A stretch of DNA of 64,000 bases from Brenneria salicis ATCC 15712 = DSM 30166 (GCF_003315515.1 NZ_QNRY01000006.1:1-64000), one strand, 5' to 3'; shown: positions 52,091 through 63,759, counted from the first letter of the stretch. Notes: a model not told the origin generated them from the letters alone. Numbers and translations are program-made.

Positions 52091-53023
52091 ATGAGTATTA
52101 ACGAAAAGAACCACATGGCAACTCAGCAGACATTATCGCCACTGACGGGCAAACATCCGTCAGTGGCTTATCCCAAGCCTCCTTTTGAAAGTCAGCCGCA
52201 GGAGCCGCCAGGCCTTGCCAGCAAAATGAAACCGGTTCCTGATCATGGCGAAAAAAGTTACCGCGGCAGCGGGCGTCTTAATGGTCGTAAAGCACTGGTC
52301 ACCGGGGGCGATTCCGGGATCGGACGTGCCGTCGCCATTGCCTACGCCAGAGAAGGCGCGGACGTTGCGATTAATTATTTGCCGGAGGATGAGTCGGATG
52401 CGCGGGAAGTGATTGCGCTGATTCAGGCTGAAGGGCGTATCGCGGTGGCGATACCCGGTGATATTCGCACTGAGGATTTTTGTCTGCGTCTGGTCGATGA
52501 GGCGGTTGAAAAACTGGGGGGACTGGACATTCTGGTGAACAATGCTGGTCGGCAGCAGTATGTGGAATCGATTGACGATCTTACGACAGAAGCCTTTGAT
52601 GCCACGTTTAAAACCAATGTGTATGCGCCATTCTGGATCACGAAAGCCGCGATGACCCATTTGCAACCAGGTTCCGTGATCATCAATACCGCATCCGTGC
52701 AGGCATTCGATCCCAGCGCGATCCTGCTGGATTATGCCCAAACCAAAGCCTGTAACGTCGCTTTTACCAAAGCGTTGGCAAAGCAGGCGGCGGCAAAAGG
52801 CATTCGCGTTAATGCGGTGGCGCCGGGGCCTTATTGGACGCCGTTGCAACCGAGTGGCGGACAACCGATGGATAAAGTGATGGAGTTTGCTGCTAGCGCG
52901 CCATTGGGACGTCCTGGGCAGCCGGTTGAGATCGCGCCATTATATGTGACGCTGGCATCGGCGGAATGCAGCTTCGCGTCAGGGCAGGTATGGTGCTCCG
53001 ATGGCGGTACAGGCACGCTCTGA
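52091..53023 (+). CDS. Short-chain dehydrogenase/reductase, YghA-like
   Basis: A 310-residue classical SDR oxidoreductase using NAD(P). An N-terminal extension of about 60 residues, proline-rich and low in order (HPSVAYPKPPFESQPQEPPG), precedes the Rossmann motif TGGDSGIGRA. The catalytic Ser (INTASVQ) and the Tyr-x-x-x-Lys (DYAQTKA) are present, as is NNAG. The extension and the KALVTGGDSGIG block resemble E. coli YghA, an alcohol/aldehyde-type oxidoreductase whose physiological substrate is unsettled, and Gram-positive general stress SDRs. Good AGAGG ribosome-binding site. Convergent with the LysE-family gene; E. coli has no SDR here. Confidence 0.88.
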   Translation: MSINEKNHMATQQTLSPLTGKHPSVAYPKPPFESQPQEPPGLASKMKPVPDHGEKSYRGSGRLNGRKALVTGGDSGIGRAVAIAYAREGADVAINYLPEDESDAREVIALIQAEGRIAVAIPGDIRTEDFCLRLVDEAVEKLGGLDILVNNAGRQQYVESIDDLTTEAFDATFKTNVYAPFWITKAAMTHLQPGSVIINTASVQAFDPSAILLDYAQTKACNVAFTKALAKQAAAKGIRVNAVAPGPYWTPLQPSGGQPMDKVMEFAASAPLGRPGQPVEIAPLYVTLASAECSFASGQVWCSDGGTGTL

Positions 53024-53066
53024 CGGTTAGCAGTAGGCCCGCTCATTCAGCGGGTCCTGCAATTGC

Positions 53067-53681
53067 TTAACCCAGCGCCACTTTGATACCGAGTGCAATC
53101 AAAACCGTACCCAGCAATTTATCCACCAGCTTTTGCGCCTTTTCCAGACCACGGCGCACCGGACCGCTTTGAAAAATAATCACCAGCAACGGCCACCAGA
53201 TTACCGATAATCCCCAAATAATCATGGCGTACCAGAGCTTTTCGCCAACGCCGGAATCCGTGCTCAACACCTGAGTAAATACCGCCAGGAAGAACAGTGT
53301 CGCTTTGGGGTTGAGCAGATTGCATAAATAACCTTGTAAAAAGGCTTTTTTCAGGCTGACGTGTTGTTTCGTGACATTTGATACCGCCATTTTACTTTCG
53401 CCACGGGAAAGCAGCGCCAGGATCCCCACCCAGATCAGATAAGCGGCGCCCGCATATTTCAGTAGGTTGAACAGCCACGGCGTGGTGGTGATCATCACCG
53501 CCAATCCAGCAACGCAGTATGCCATGTGCGTCGCCACGCCGCAGACCACGCCAAATGCGGTCATCAACGCGGCAATGCGTGGATAACGCGCGGCATTTTT
53601 GATCACCAGAAAAAAATCAGGACCGGGAGAAAGCATACCTAAAGTGGCAATTGTGGCGACAAATAATGACGTTTCTAACAT
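53067..53681 (-). CDS. LysE/RhtB-family amino acid exporter
   Basis: A 204-residue membrane protein with about six hydrophobic segments. The LysE-family signature MLSPGPDFFLVIKNA near the N-terminus and CNLLNPKATLFFLAVF are close to the RhtB/RhtC subgroup. Substrate is probably a neutral amino acid such as threonine or homoserine, but this cannot be fixed by sequence. The frame opens at 53759; the ATG at 53681, with TGGAA before it, gives the family N-terminus. It is divergent from yjjP-yjjB, itself an exporter of the ThrE family. Confidence 0.87.
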   Translation of the reverse strand: MLETSLFVATIATLGMLSPGPDFFLVIKNAARYPRIAALMTAFGVVCGVATHMAYCVAGLAVMITTTPWLFNLLKYAGAAYLIWVGILALLSRGESKMAVSNVTKQHVSLKKAFLQGYLCNLLNPKATLFFLAVFTQVLSTDSGVGEKLWYAMIIWGLSVIWWPLLVIIFQSGPVRRGLEKAQKLVDKLLGTVLIALGIKVALG

Positions 53682-53844
53682 GATCTGTTCCAGATGGATA
53701 AAATAGAGAGCGTGAACGCGTAGAATGATAGCGGCAGAATCACGAATTGGCATCTTCATTATTGGCTATTGCCAGACAATATGTTAACAAGTCTCCTTTC
53801 TTTATTTAGGGATTTTTTCCGTGGTTCAGGATCGGGATAAAAAC

Positions 53845-54621
53845 ATGGTCAGTGAAACATCACAGCAACGGGAGATTACCCGGCTGTGCATTCAGTGCGC
53901 GCTTTTGCTGTTACAACACGGCGCGGAAAGTATGGTGGTAGAAAAGTTGTCTTCCCGGCTTGGCATGGCATTGGGCGTTGATAGCGTTGAGACGTCGATC
54001 TCGGCAAATGCCATCGTACTGAGCACCATCATTCAGGGACATTGCCTGACATCCACGCGAAAGAATGTTGATCGCGGCATCAACATGCATGTGGTGACGG
54101 AAGTGCAACATGCGGTGATTATGGCTGAGCACAGATTGCTGGATGCGGCGGGGGTGGAAAAACGCTTTTCCCACATCAAGCCGCTGCGCTATCCACGTTG
54201 GTTGATGGTGTCTATTGTGGCGCTTTCCTGTGGTTGTTTCAGCCGCTTAAATGGCGGCGGATGGGATGCTTTTGTCGTTACGATGATTGCCAGCGGTCTG
54301 GCGATGTATGTCAGACAGGTTTTTACCGCCCGGCACATGAACCCGATGATTAACTTTTGTATTACGGCGTTCGTGGCGACCTCAGCGTCGGGATTGTTGA
54401 TGAAGCTTTCCGTTTTTCAACAGACGTCAACCGTGGCGATGGCCGCCAGCATCCTGCTGTTGGTTCCCGGTTTTCCACTGATCAACGCGGTGGCCGACAT
54501 GTTTAAAGGTCATGTCAACACCGGGCTGGCGCGCTGGACGGTAGCCAGCCTGCTAACACTGGCTACCTGTATCGGCGTGGTGATGGCGCTAGCGCTGTGG
54601 GGGTTACGCGGATGGGCTTAA
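53845..54621 (+). CDS. yjjP: Threonine/serine-type exporter subunit YjjP (ThrE N-terminal domain)
   Basis: Corresponds to the larger half of the split ThrE-type exporter; E. coli YjjPB exports succinate. The 258-residue product has a cytoplasmic start ([22 protein letters not shown]) followed by about five membrane helices ([30 protein letters not shown]). A GTG at 53821, with AGGGA eight bases before it, is an equally possible start adding eight residues; 53845 agrees better with E. coli YjjP (256 aa). The stop overlaps the yjjB start by 10 bases. Confidence 0.88.
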   Translation: MVSETSQQREITRLCIQCALLLLQHGAESMVVEKLSSRLGMALGVDSVETSISANAIVLSTIIQGHCLTSTRKNVDRGINMHVVTEVQHAVIMAEHRLLDAAGVEKRFSHIKPLRYPRWLMVSIVALSCGCFSRLNGGGWDAFVVTMIASGLAMYVRQVFTARHMNPMINFCITAFVATSASGLLMKLSVFQQTSTVAMAASILLLVPGFPLINAVADMFKGHVNTGLARWTVASLLTLATCIGVVMALALWGLRGWA

Positions 54622-55082
54622 CGTTGCTGTGGGCGCTGTTGCAGGATATGGCTTTATCGGCTGTGCCGGCGTTGGGGTTCGCCATGGTCTTCAATGTCCC
54701 GGTCAAAGCGCTACGCTATTGCGCGGCATTGGGGGCGTTGGGGCATGGCGTGCGGTTTATCGCCATGCACTTCGGTTTGAATATTGAATGGGCCTCGTTT
54801 CTGGCGGCGATCACCATAGGCGTCATCGGCATTCGCTGGTCTCGCTGGTTACTGGCGCATCCCAAAGTGTTTACTGTCGCGGCGGTCATTCCCATGTTTC
54901 CGGGGATCTCGGCCTATACCGCTATGATTTCCCTGGTGGAAATTTCGCATCTTGGTTACAGCGAAGAATTGATGAGCGTCATGGTGACCAATTTTCTCAA
55001 GGCCAGTTTTATTGTCGGCGCGCTGTCGATCGGATTGTCTCTGCCGGGAATATGGCTGTATCGCAAACGTCCGGGCGTGTAG
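54612..55082 (+). CDS. yjjB: Exporter subunit YjjB (ThrE C-terminal domain)
   Basis: The small membrane half of the split exporter: 156 residues with four to five hydrophobic helices and the conserved block [31 protein letters not shown], ending [13 protein letters not shown], almost as in E. coli YjjB. The ATG at 54612 inside the end of yjjP is preferred over the GTG at 54597 and gives translational coupling. In E. coli this pair lies near dnaTC, not before folA. Confidence 0.9.
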   Translation: MGLTLLWALLQDMALSAVPALGFAMVFNVPVKALRYCAALGALGHGVRFIAMHFGLNIEWASFLAAITIGVIGIRWSRWLLAHPKVFTVAAVIPMFPGISAYTAMISLVEISHLGYSEELMSVMVTNFLKASFIVGALSIGLSLPGIWLYRKRPGV

Positions 55083-55189
55083 TTTGCGTCGGAGCGTTCT
55101 TATATTGCGTTTGCGTTGAGCATCCGTATCGACGAGTGAGAGGGCTTTACGTATAGTGTCAGCAATTTTCTGACCTACAGGGTTTCACC

Positions 55190-55672
55190 ATGGTTATTAG
55201 TTTGATTGCTGCATTGGCGGTGGATCGCGTGATCGGCATGGAAAATGCCATGCCGTGGCATTTACCGGCTGATTTGGCGTGGTTTAAGCGCCATACACAA
55301 GGTAAGCCTATCGTCATGGGGCGCAATACTTTTCGCTCTATTGGTCAGCCATTGCCGGGCAGACATAATATTGTCGTCAGCCGGCGGCCCGGCGATGATG
55401 ATCGCGTGACCTGGGTCGCTTCGCTGGATGAGGCGCTGGCCGCCGCGGGTGAGGTGGAAGAAGTGATGATCATTGGCGGCGGCAGTATCTATCAGCAGAT
55501 GTTGCCCAAGGCGCATCGTCTGTATCTGACCCACATTGATGCCGAAGTGGAAGGCGATACGCATTTCCCGGATTACGAACCTGATGAGTGGCTTTCTACT
55601 TTCAGCGAGTTTTATGATGCGGATGAAAGCAATTCACACAGCTATTGTTTTGAGATTTTAGCGCGCCGATAG
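55190..55672 (+). CDS. folA: Dihydrofolate reductase
   Basis: NADPH-dependent reduction of dihydrofolate, essential for thymidylate and purine synthesis and the target of trimethoprim. The 160-residue chromosomal type I enzyme begins [35 protein letters not shown]; the WHLPADL block contains the catalytic acidic residue, and [15 protein letters not shown] and [10 protein letters not shown] follow. The ribosome-binding site is CAGGG. A terminator follows. Confidence 0.97.
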   Translation: MVISLIAALAVDRVIGMENAMPWHLPADLAWFKRHTQGKPIVMGRNTFRSIGQPLPGRHNIVVSRRPGDDDRVTWVASLDEALAAAGEVEEVMIIGGGSIYQQMLPKAHRLYLTHIDAEVEGDTHFPDYEPDEWLSTFSEFYDADESNSHSYCFEILARR

Positions 55673-55701
55673 AGTCTTTGATTTTTCTGCTCCGCTACGT
55701 G

Positions 55702-55728
55702 AACCCGCTATTATGGCGGGTTTTTGTT
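55702..55728 (+). terminator. Terminator after folA
   Basis: AACCCGC / GCGGGTT with a seven-base loop, running into TTTTGTT, 29 bases after the folA stop. Confidence 0.85.
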
Positions 55729-55786
55729 GGATTGAGCGCTAATAACACCAGTGCGGATACCGGAAGAGGGCAGCAAAGCGGTCAAT

Positions 55787-56623
55787 TTAATCGGTGGTGT
55801 CCACTTGCGGGGATGACAGGAATTTTTGCGTGAAATAGCGCTTGTCTTCCCAACGCAGCATGGTCAGTTTACCGCCCCAGCAGCAGCCGGTATCCAGCGC
55901 GTAGATGTTCTCCGGCGTGCCTTTTCCCTCCAGCGAAGCCCAGTGACCGAAAGCGATGGCATATTCCGCGGCGATTTTACCGGGTAGTTCGAACCAGGGT
56001 TTCAGTAGGGACGGCGCTTTATTGGGCGGTTCTTTGCACAGCATGTCCAACTGACCGCCTGAGAAGCAGTAGCGCATGCGGGTAAAAACATTGGTGCTGA
56101 AGCGTAGACGAGGCAGACCGCTGAGTTCAGGCAGCCAGTGGTTCGGCATATCGCCGTACATGGTATCCAGAAACAGAGGATAGCTATCGCTGCTGAGGAT
56201 GGATTCCACTTCGCGAGCGCACATTTTCGCCGTTTCCAGATCCCACTGTGGAGTGATGCCTGCATGGGCCATCACCAACTTTGAATCGTCATCGATCTGC
56301 AACAGCGGTTGTTTACGCAGCCAGTTAATCAATTCGTCCGCATCCGCTGCCGCCAGCAACGGCGCCAGGCGATCTTTAGGCTTGCTGCGGCTGATCCCGG
56401 CATATACAGCCAGTAAATGCAGATCGTGATTACCCAGAACAAGACGAACGGCTGGGCCAAGTGAACGAACAAAACGCAGCACGCCAAGCGAATCGGGACC
56501 GCGCGCCACCAGATCGCCCGTTAGCCACAAGGTATCTTGCTCAGGATGAAAGGAAACTTGCGCCAATAGCGCCTGAAGTTCAGCTAAACAACCGTGAACA
56601 TCGCCAACTAAATAGGTAGACAT
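55787..56623 (-). CDS. apaH: Bis(5'-nucleosyl)-tetraphosphatase, symmetrical
   Basis: Hydrolyses Ap4A and related dinucleotides symmetrically to two ADP and removes Np4N caps from RNA. The 278-residue metallophosphatase shows the family blocks [16 protein letters not shown] (metal ligands Asp and His), [18 protein letters not shown], and [13 protein letters not shown]. It starts two bases after the apaG stop and lacks a clear ribosome-binding site of its own, so coupled translation is likely. The order apaG-apaH after rsmA is as in E. coli. Confidence 0.96.
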   Translation of the reverse strand: MSTYLVGDVHGCLAELQALLAQVSFHPEQDTLWLTGDLVARGPDSLGVLRFVRSLGPAVRLVLGNHDLHLLAVYAGISRSKPKDRLAPLLAAADADELINWLRKQPLLQIDDDSKLVMAHAGITPQWDLETAKMCAREVESILSSDSYPLFLDTMYGDMPNHWLPELSGLPRLRFSTNVFTRMRYCFSGGQLDMLCKEPPNKAPSLLKPWFELPGKIAAEYAIAFGHWASLEGKGTPENIYALDTGCCWGGKLTMLRWEDKRYFTQKFLSSPQVDTTD

Positions 56624-56625
56624 AA

Positions 56626-57003
56626 TTAATGTATCAGTGAAGAGATTGCCAGACGAAAGACAGGGATGCCGACCTGGAATGTGTCGCCTTGATGATCAAT
56701 CATCTGGTAGTGGCCTTCCATTGTCCCCAGCGGGGTTTCCAGCACGGTGCCGCTGGTATATTGAAATTCCTCGCCGGGGGGGATCAGCGGTTGTTCACCG
56801 ACCACGCCCTCGCCCTGAACTTCCGTTTGACGCCCATTGGCATTGGTAATGAGCCAGTAGCGGCCAAGCAAACGCACCGGATGCCGCCCCAGATTGCGGA
56901 CAGTGATCGTATAGGCAAAGACAAAACGCTCTTCATCCGGCTGTGACTGTGACTCGACGTAGAAACTTTGAACCTGTACACAAACACGGGGCTCATTAAT
57001 CAT
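56626..57003 (-). CDS. apaG: ApaG (DUF525) protein
   Basis: A 125-residue immunoglobulin-like beta-sandwich protein of unknown precise function, linked to Co2+/Mg2+ tolerance in E. coli relatives. The family blocks [30 protein letters not shown] and [12 protein letters not shown] are present. The ATG at 57003 is chosen over the GTG at 57006 because of its spacing from GGAG and the family start MINEPRV. It lies between rsmA and apaH. Confidence 0.94.
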   Translation of the reverse strand: MINEPRVCVQVQSFYVESQSQPDEERFVFAYTITVRNLGRHPVRLLGRYWLITNANGRQTEVQGEGVVGEQPLIPPGEEFQYTSGTVLETPLGTMEGHYQMIDHQGDTFQVGIPVFRLAISSLIH

Positions 57004-57017
57004 CACAACGACTCCAG

Positions 57018-57836
57018 TTATTCCTGTGTGGCAGGATGCCCGGTCAACCAGTTAGCCAACCGACAATATTGCTCGACAGTGACATTTTCTGCCCGACAGC
57101 CCGGATCAACACCCAGTTCAGTCAACTGTTCCGGGGTAAAAAGATTACCCAGACTGTTACGCAGTGTTTTTCTGCGCTGGATAAAAGCTTCTGTCGTGAG
57201 CCGGCTTAATACACGAATATCTTTTACCGGATAAGGAACCTCGTCATGAGGCACCAGACGCACCACGGCGGAATCCACTTTGGGGGCTGGCTTGAACGCG
57301 GTAGGCGGGACTTCCAGCACCGGGATGATCTGACAGTAATACTGCGCCATCACGCTCAGACGACCATAAGCCTTGTTGTTCGGTCCGGCAACCAGACGGT
57401 TAACCACTTCTTTCTGCAACATAAAATGCATGTCGCGGATAGACTGAGTATAGCGGAACAGATGGAACATCAATGGCGTCGAAATATTATACGGTAAATT
57501 GCCGAATACGCGCAGCGGTTGTCCGGCTTGCTCTGCCAGATCTGAAAAATCGATCGTCATCGCGTCCTGCTGAATAATGGTCAGCTTATTTTGCAGCGTC
57601 GGATGCGTTTCCAGCCGGGCCGCCAGATCCCGATCCAATTCGATCACCGTAAAACGGTCAATACGTTCGCCAACTGGCGCCGTCAGCGCGCCGAGACCGG
57701 GGCCGATCTCCACGATGGCCTCTCCGCGCTGCGGATGAATGGCGGAAACTATACTGTCGATCACGAAATGATCGCTTAAAAAGTTTTGCCCAAAGCGTTT
57801 ACGGGCGAAGTGACCTTGGTGTACTCGATTATTCAT
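57018..57836 (-). CDS. rsmA: 16S rRNA (A1518/A1519) dimethyltransferase RsmA (KsgA)
   Basis: SAM-dependent dimethylation of two adjacent adenines near the 3' end of 16S rRNA, a late assembly checkpoint of the small subunit; loss gives kasugamycin resistance. The 272-residue protein has [10 protein letters not shown], the SAM motif [11 protein letters not shown], the catalytic NLPYNIS (NLPY motif IV) and [14 protein letters not shown]. It overlaps pdxA by 8 bases in the pdxA-rsmA-apaG-apaH line. Confidence 0.96.
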   Translation of the reverse strand: MNNRVHQGHFARKRFGQNFLSDHFVIDSIVSAIHPQRGEAIVEIGPGLGALTAPVGERIDRFTVIELDRDLAARLETHPTLQNKLTIIQQDAMTIDFSDLAEQAGQPLRVFGNLPYNISTPLMFHLFRYTQSIRDMHFMLQKEVVNRLVAGPNNKAYGRLSVMAQYYCQIIPVLEVPPTAFKPAPKVDSAVVRLVPHDEVPYPVKDIRVLSRLTTEAFIQRRKTLRNSLGNLFTPEQLTELGVDPGCRAENVTVEQYCRLANWLTGHPATQE

Positions 57837-58830
57837 TAATATGTTTTATCATTTTGATGGCAAGATTTAATGCCGTGGTAAAGCTGCCGTGATCGGCGCG
57901 GCCCGTGGCGGCAAGCTCAAGCGCCGTGCCATGATCGACTGAGGTGCGGATAAACGGCAGCCCCAGCGTAATATTGACCGCGCGGCCAAAGCCCTGATAT
58001 TTCAGCACCGGCAGGCCCTGATCGTGATACATCGCCAGTACCGCATCCGCATGTTGCAGATATTTTGGCTGGAAGAGCGTGTCCGCAGGCAGCGGACCAA
58101 TGAGCGTCATACCCTGTCGGCGCAGTTCGTCCAGCGCGGGGGTAATGATATCTAATTCTTCACGGCCCATGTGACCGCCTTCGCCGGCATGCGGATTCAG
58201 GCCGCATACATAAATCCGCGGCTGAGCCAGCCCAAACCTGGCTTGCAGGTCGCGATGCAAAATAGTGATGACTTCATGCAGACTTTGCCGGGTAATCGCG
58301 CCTGAAACTTCAGATAACGGCAAATGGGTTGTCGCCAGCGCGACCCGTAATTCTTCCGTCGCCAGCATCATGACAACCCGCTCACAAGCACTGCGTTCGG
58401 CGAAAAATTCGGTATGACCGCTAAACGTTATGCCGGTATCGTTAATAATGCCTTTATGCACCGGCCCGGTAACCAGCGCCGCAAATTCGCCGCTCAGACA
58501 ACCATCGCATGCCCGCGCCAGCGTCTCAATAACGTAGCCGCTGTTGTTGACGTTAAGTTGGCCTGCAATCGCCGTTGCCGGTGTGGTAACCGGCAGGATG
58601 GTTAAACTTCCCGCCGCTTGTCTTACGGCAGATTGTGCCGGCTGGTAGTGATGCAAGGTGAGCGGCAAACTTAATTGTAATGCACGGCTTAACAACAGAT
58701 CAGGATCGGCGCACACCACCAATTCAGCCGGCCATGACTGTTGCGCCAGGGCAATGACCAAATCGGGGCCAATCCCGGCGGGTTCGCCGGGAGTGATCAC
58801 GATGCGCGGGATATCGCTCTCTGTCTGCAT
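57829..58830 (-). CDS. pdxA: 4-hydroxythreonine-4-phosphate dehydrogenase
   Basis: Oxidises 4-phosphohydroxy-L-threonine in pyridoxal phosphate synthesis, the same pathway that begins with epd (4.1 kb). The 333-residue protein begins [16 protein letters not shown], typical of PdxA, with the metal-binding histidines in [18 protein letters not shown] and AMYHDQG. It overlaps the stop of surA and the start of rsmA, consistent with one transcription unit. Confidence 0.96.
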   Translation of the reverse strand: MQTESDIPRIVITPGEPAGIGPDLVIALAQQSWPAELVVCADPDLLLSRALQLSLPLTLHHYQPAQSAVRQAAGSLTILPVTTPATAIAGQLNVNNSGYVIETLARACDGCLSGEFAALVTGPVHKGIINDTGITFSGHTEFFAERSACERVVMMLATEELRVALATTHLPLSEVSGAITRQSLHEVITILHRDLQARFGLAQPRIYVCGLNPHAGEGGHMGREELDIITPALDELRRQGMTLIGPLPADTLFQPKYLQHADAVLAMYHDQGLPVLKYQGFGRAVNITLGLPFIRTSVDHGTALELAATGRADHGSFTTALNLAIKMIKHINE

Positions 58831-60122
58831 CAGTTTGCGCCATTAATGATTTTCACGTAAGCCGCAGCACGCTGCTCCTGCATCCAGGTTTGCGCTTCTT
58901 CGGCGAATTTACGATTAAAGATCATCCGGTATGCCTGTTCTTTTTGGGCCGCATCGGTTTTATCGACCTGGCGGGCATCCAGCAACTGGATCAAATGCCA
59001 GCCGAAAGAGGAATGCACCGGTTGACTGATTTCGCCTTTTTGCAGCTTCAACAATGCATCACGAAACGCGGGATCGTACATATCCGGCGATGCCCAGCCA
59101 AGATCGCCGCCCTGATTGGCGGAACCGGGATCTTGTGAAAGCTGTTTAGCTTGGTTGGCGAAGTCCGTCGCGCCGCTCTTGATCTGCTGCGCCACCTCTT
59201 CCAGTCTGGCCTTGGCCTGGATGTCGGTCATCACCACCGAAGGTCTCAGCAGGATATGACGGACATGCATTTCCGTGACTGACACGGTTTTATCGCTGCC
59301 GCGAATATCGTTAACCCGTAGAATATGGAAACCCACGCCTGAGCGGATCGGGCCGATGATCTGACCTTTCTGCGCCTGAGTCAGTCTGTCAGCAAACAGC
59401 GTCGGGATTTCCTGCAACTTGCCCCATCCCATTTGTCCGCCTTGCAGCGCCTGAGAGTCAGCGGAGTAGGTGATCGCCAGTTTGCCGAAGTCGGCGCCTT
59501 CATTGAGTTGTTTTACCAGTGAATCAGCCAGCGTTTCCGCTTCATCCACCTGCTGCTGGCTGGGATTTTCCGGCAAAGGGAGTAGGATATGGCTCAGGTT
59601 TAACTCATCGTCCACACCGGTCTGGTTGGCAATCTGCTTAGACAGCGTATCCACTTCCTGCGGTAAAACCGTGACGCGACGACGAACTTCATTATTGCGA
59701 ACTTCCGCAATCAGCATCTCTTTGCGGATCTGGTTGCGGTACGTGTTGTAGTTCAGTCCTTCGTAAGCCAACTGGCTTTTTAACTGATCAACCGTCAGCC
59801 GGTTCTGCGCCGCAATGTTGGCGATAGACCGCTCCAACTGTTCATCCGTAACTTGAATGCCCATGCGCTGCGCCATTTGCAGAATGATGTTATCCATGAT
59901 CAGGCGCTCGGTGATTTGATGGCGCAATGTCGCGTCATCCGGCAGTTGTTGTCCTGCCTGTTGAGCATTCAACTTCACCGACTGAAAGAGGCTGTTGACG
60001 TCACTTTCCAACACGACGCTGTTATCCACTACCGCCGCGACTTTATCGACCACCTGTGGTGCTGCGAACGCGGTAGAGGCACTCAGCGCCACTCCGAGAA
60101 TAAGCGTTCTCCAGTTATTCAT
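58830..60122 (-). CDS. surA: Periplasmic chaperone and peptidyl-prolyl isomerase SurA
   Basis: Escorts outer-membrane beta-barrel proteins, including LptD, to the BAM complex. The 430-residue precursor has a signal peptide (1-20, ASTAFAAPQ), an N-terminal chaperone region, two parvulin domains (about 175-275 and 285-385, with [12 protein letters not shown] and [11 protein letters not shown] openings) and a short C-terminal helix. It lies directly downstream of lptD on the same strand, as in E. coli, with a 96-base gap. Confidence 0.97.
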   Translation of the reverse strand: MNNWRTLILGVALSASTAFAAPQVVDKVAAVVDNSVVLESDVNSLFQSVKLNAQQAGQQLPDDATLRHQITERLIMDNIILQMAQRMGIQVTDEQLERSIANIAAQNRLTVDQLKSQLAYEGLNYNTYRNQIRKEMLIAEVRNNEVRRRVTVLPQEVDTLSKQIANQTGVDDELNLSHILLPLPENPSQQQVDEAETLADSLVKQLNEGADFGKLAITYSADSQALQGGQMGWGKLQEIPTLFADRLTQAQKGQIIGPIRSGVGFHILRVNDIRGSDKTVSVTEMHVRHILLRPSVVMTDIQAKARLEEVAQQIKSGATDFANQAKQLSQDPGSANQGGDLGWASPDMYDPAFRDALLKLQKGEISQPVHSSFGWHLIQLLDARQVDKTDAAQKEQAYRMIFNRKFAEEAQTWMQEQRAAAYVKIINGAN

Positions 60123-60218
60123 ACCTTTCCCATTATCTCATCCGCAAGGCGGGTTAAAAGTTTCATTGATACAACTGGTCTGTTGCATCCACACCGACGC
60201 ATACGCGCTGTACGGCTG

Positions 60219-62579
60219 TCATTCGAAGGCGCGCTGGTAAGGCAAAATACCGGAACGCAGCATCTTCTCAGAACCGAGGCTGTAATTATTGCTCAAACCA
60301 CGTAATTCGATATTAAACGATACTTTGTTGTCATATTCACTGCTGCGGCTGGTCGAGTTCCAGTCGGTGATTTTACGTTCATAACCGACGCTGACCGCCC
60401 AGCAACAGGTATTATATTGCACGCCAACCATCTGGCTGGCAGGCTGATTGGCTTTGGTATCGTAATAATACGCGCCAACAACGGCCCAACGATCGACAAT
60501 CGGCCAACTGGCCGTCAGGCCTATTTGCGAAATGCCCTGTTGGAAGCCAGGATTCTGTACACTGGGCAACATCGCCTGAATGTACTCTGGGCTGGCGTAG
60601 CGATAATTTAATTGCACCAGACGCTCGGCATCTCTGCGGTATTCCAGCACGGCATCACCCAATGCGACTTCGCTCAGGCGGTTATCGTACTGCAAGCCGC
60701 CGCGCAGCCCCCAGTTATCATCGATTTTCAGGTAGCTGTCACCAGCCCATACCAGGCTGCCGTTGTCTTTACTTTGATCGAGCGCGGTATTGTTGTCGCC
60801 AGTGCGCGGACGATCAAAGTAATAGATTTGACCTATGGAAGCATTAAAACGTTCAACCAGTTCATCATCATAAATACGCGATGTCATCCCGGTCGCCAAC
60901 TGGTTGGCTGAAGCGATACGATCCAGGCCGCTATAGGTTCGTTCACGGAACAGACCGGAATAGTCGGCTTGCAGCAGCGTCGAATCATAAGTATGGATAT
61001 TGTTTTGATTGCGGTAAGGCACATACAGATATTGCGCCCGAGGCTCCAGCGTCTGGGTATAGCCTTGCGACCAGTCCATCTCACGTTCGAACACCAGTTT
61101 GCCATCGACCTTGTACTGCGGCATGACGCGGTTGACCGACTCTTTCAGCGCGTTTTTATTGGTATCGCTGATGCTGGTATCGGCACGGTAACGATCCAGA
61201 TTACTCTGCTGATAATGCGTCGCCAGCAGACGAGTTTCCGTCGACAGGCTGCCCCAGCGATTGGCCAGCGGCAAGTTGAGCGCGGGTTCAATATGCAGAC
61301 GCGTCGCTTCAGGACGGTTCTCGTTAATGTTGGTAAATTTTACCGCCTGGCCATAAAGATGCAGATCAACCGGGCCGATATCATTCTGATAATAATTGAT
61401 GTCGAATTGCGGTTCGGCCCGGTAGACATCGCGGCTGTTGACGTTGGAAAACACCTGGAATTGTTTGGTGGACAGCGTGGCGTTCCAGTTTTCATTCGCG
61501 TAACCCGCGCTGAATTTCTGGGTGACGTAACCATCCGTGGTTGAGCCGTACTGCGAGTCCAGGTCGGTAAAGTAACGATCGTCGCTGACTCTGGTGTAAT
61601 CGGCGTTAAACCGCCACACCTGATCCATCACACCACTGTGGCCCCAGTGGAACAGCCAGCGTGTGGCGTTATCGTCCTGCGGCGCGACCTTGGCGTATTC
61701 ATTGTCGCTGGGCAACCAGTCGAACTGAAGGGCGCCCAGACCCGGCGCGGTGAGATAGCGGAACTCGTTTTGCCACTGCATGCCGCGCTTGGTTTGCAGG
61801 TGGGGTGTGATCGTCGCATCAAAGTTTGGTGCGATATTCCAGTAGTATGGCGTCAGTAATTCAAAGCCGTTATTGCTGCCGAATTTGGCATTCGGGATCA
61901 GGAAACCTGAGCGGCGTTTGTCGCCAATCGGTAATTGCAGGTACGGGCTGTAGAACACGGGAACGTTGCCGATTTTGACGCGTGCGTTCCAGATTTCGGC
62001 AATCTGTTCTTCTCTGTCCTGAATGACTTCCGAACCGACGATGCTCCAACTATCATCGCCCGGCAGACAAGAGGTAAAAGAGCCGTTTTCCAAAATGGTA
62101 TAGCGATTGCCGTCGCGCATTTTCATCTTGTCGGCAGTACCGCGACCCTGACGGCCAACCATCTGATAGTTGCCGTCATAAACATCCGTATCTTTGGTGT
62201 TGAGGTTCGACCACGCTTTGGGGCCTTTCAAAATGACCTGATCGTCATCATAGTGCACATTGCCCGTTGCGGTAACGGTACGGGTGGGGTCGGCGCCGGC
62301 CGCCTCGATCTGATTAAGCTCCACCTGCTCGGCAGTCAGAACGCTGTTGCCTTGCTGAATGTTGACATTGCCGATGAAGCGGGCGTTAGCGGGGTAATTA
62401 GCCTCCGTTTTATCGGCCTGAATATGGACTGGCAATTGATTAGGATCGCCCGTTACCAGCGGTCTGTTGTACGTAGGCACACCCAGCATGCACTGTGCGG
62501 CCAGATCAGCCAGCGCATGCTGGCTATAAAGCGCCGACCAAATCAGGGTGGCCAGCAGGGTTGGGAAGCTTTTTTTCAT
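60219..62579 (-). CDS. lptD: LPS-assembly protein LptD
   Basis: Outer-membrane 26-stranded beta barrel that, with LptE, inserts lipopolysaccharide into the outer leaflet. The precursor is 786 residues: signal peptide (about 1-24), an N-terminal jellyroll domain (about 25-200), then the barrel ending [13 protein letters not shown]. The four cysteines needed for the interdomain disulfides are recognisable: QCMLG, FTSCLPG and the adjacent pair in NTCCWAV. The frame is open to 62615, but the ATG at 62579 gives the family signal [12 protein letters not shown]. Divergent from djlA. Confidence 0.96.
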   Translation of the reverse strand: MKKSFPTLLATLIWSALYSQHALADLAAQCMLGVPTYNRPLVTGDPNQLPVHIQADKTEANYPANARFIGNVNIQQGNSVLTAEQVELNQIEAAGADPTRTVTATGNVHYDDDQVILKGPKAWSNLNTKDTDVYDGNYQMVGRQGRGTADKMKMRDGNRYTILENGSFTSCLPGDDSWSIVGSEVIQDREEQIAEIWNARVKIGNVPVFYSPYLQLPIGDKRRSGFLIPNAKFGSNNGFELLTPYYWNIAPNFDATITPHLQTKRGMQWQNEFRYLTAPGLGALQFDWLPSDNEYAKVAPQDDNATRWLFHWGHSGVMDQVWRFNADYTRVSDDRYFTDLDSQYGSTTDGYVTQKFSAGYANENWNATLSTKQFQVFSNVNSRDVYRAEPQFDINYYQNDIGPVDLHLYGQAVKFTNINENRPEATRLHIEPALNLPLANRWGSLSTETRLLATHYQQSNLDRYRADTSISDTNKNALKESVNRVMPQYKVDGKLVFEREMDWSQGYTQTLEPRAQYLYVPYRNQNNIHTYDSTLLQADYSGLFRERTYSGLDRIASANQLATGMTSRIYDDELVERFNASIGQIYYFDRPRTGDNNTALDQSKDNGSLVWAGDSYLKIDDNWGLRGGLQYDNRLSEVALGDAVLEYRRDAERLVQLNYRYASPEYIQAMLPSVQNPGFQQGISQIGLTASWPIVDRWAVVGAYYYDTKANQPASQMVGVQYNTCCWAVSVGYERKITDWNSTSRSSEYDNKVSFNIELRGLSNNYSLGSEKMLRSGILPYQRAFE

Positions 62580-62765
62580 ACGCGGTATCAGGTGTTCCGT
62601 CATCAGAGGCGTCATGCCGGCAAACGGTCAGAGACTATATCACTCGTCAGCGTTGCGCTAGTGTTAAATCCCCACAGCTTTATACGCACTGCCGTTAGGT
62701 TCAAAGATAAATGACGGGTATGATAAAGCAATTTTTGGCCGACGGCATGAGGATTTGATGAGTAT

Positions 62766-63638
62766 ATGCGGTATTGGGGAAAGTTGCTGGGGCTTGCGCT
62801 GGGAATTATGTCGAGCGGCGGCATCTGGGGAATGATTATGGGATTGCTGATGGGGCATCTGGTCGACAAGGCCAGGGCATCGCGTCGGCGTGACTTTTTT
62901 TCCGCCCAATCCACCCGTCAGTCGCTATTCTTCCTCACGACGTTTCAGGCGATGGGACACCTTACCAAGTCCAAGGGCCGGGTAACGGAAGCCGATATTC
63001 AGATTGCGACCAGAATGATGGATCGTCTGGAATTGTTTGGCGAAGCGCGAAATGCGGCTCAGCAGGCATTCCGTGAAGGAAAGGCCAGCCATTTCCCTTT
63101 GCGCATCAAATTACGCAAGCTGCGCGATGCCTGCCTTGGCCGTTTTGATTTGATTAAGATGTTTCTGGAAATTCAACTGCAAGTGGCGTTTGTCAATGGC
63201 GTGTTGCACCCGAACGAAAGGCGCGTGTTGTATGTGATTGCCGATGAACTGGGCGTGACCCGCGAGCAATTCGAGTTTTTCCTGCGCAACATGGAAAGTA
63301 ACGCCAGTCAGTCCAGACAAGGCGGGGCGAAACAGGGTAATAAATCCTATCAGCGTCGTAGTCATCAGTCATCCGGCGGACACTCTTATGGCGATCAGCG
63401 GCCTTTTACGGCGCCACGCGGACCAACGCTGGAGAGCGCCTGCCGCACGCTTGGCGTACGTAGCGGCGATGACGCGGCGACCATTAAACGGGCTTACCGC
63501 AAACTGATGAGTGAACACCATCCCGATAAACTGGTGGCCAAAGGGTTATCGCCACGGATGATGGATATGGCCAAGCGGAAAGCGCAGGATATTCAGGCCG
63601 CTTATGAGCTACTGAAAAGTAAGAATCATGTGAAATAA
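62766..63638 (+). CDS. djlA: Membrane-anchored DnaJ-like protein DjlA
   Basis: A DnaK co-chaperone anchored in the inner membrane; in E. coli it affects the Rcs capsule pathway. The 290-residue protein has one N-terminal glycine-rich membrane segment (about 7-31, [23 protein letters not shown]) that also dimerises, a TerB-like central domain (about 55-185, [15 protein letters not shown]), a Ser/Gly/Gln-rich linker, and a C-terminal J domain with HHPDK. It is about 20 residues longer than in E. coli, mostly in the linker. Normal position next to lptD and rluA. Confidence 0.95.
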   Translation: MRYWGKLLGLALGIMSSGGIWGMIMGLLMGHLVDKARASRRRDFFSAQSTRQSLFFLTTFQAMGHLTKSKGRVTEADIQIATRMMDRLELFGEARNAAQQAFREGKASHFPLRIKLRKLRDACLGRFDLIKMFLEIQLQVAFVNGVLHPNERRVLYVIADELGVTREQFEFFLRNMESNASQSRQGGAKQGNKSYQRRSHQSSGGHSYGDQRPFTAPRGPTLESACRTLGVRSGDDAATIKRAYRKLMSEHHPDKLVAKGLSPRMMDMAKRKAQDIQAAYELLKSKNHVK

Positions 63639-63759
63639 GGTCATCTATTCTTGCTCGCCTTTGATTTTCCTGCCTGTAATTTTTCTCTTCTATCACTGCG
63701 CGTTAGTTTTTTCATTATGGCGTCGCAGCCAATCAACTAATCTTCAAATTAACTGGTCT

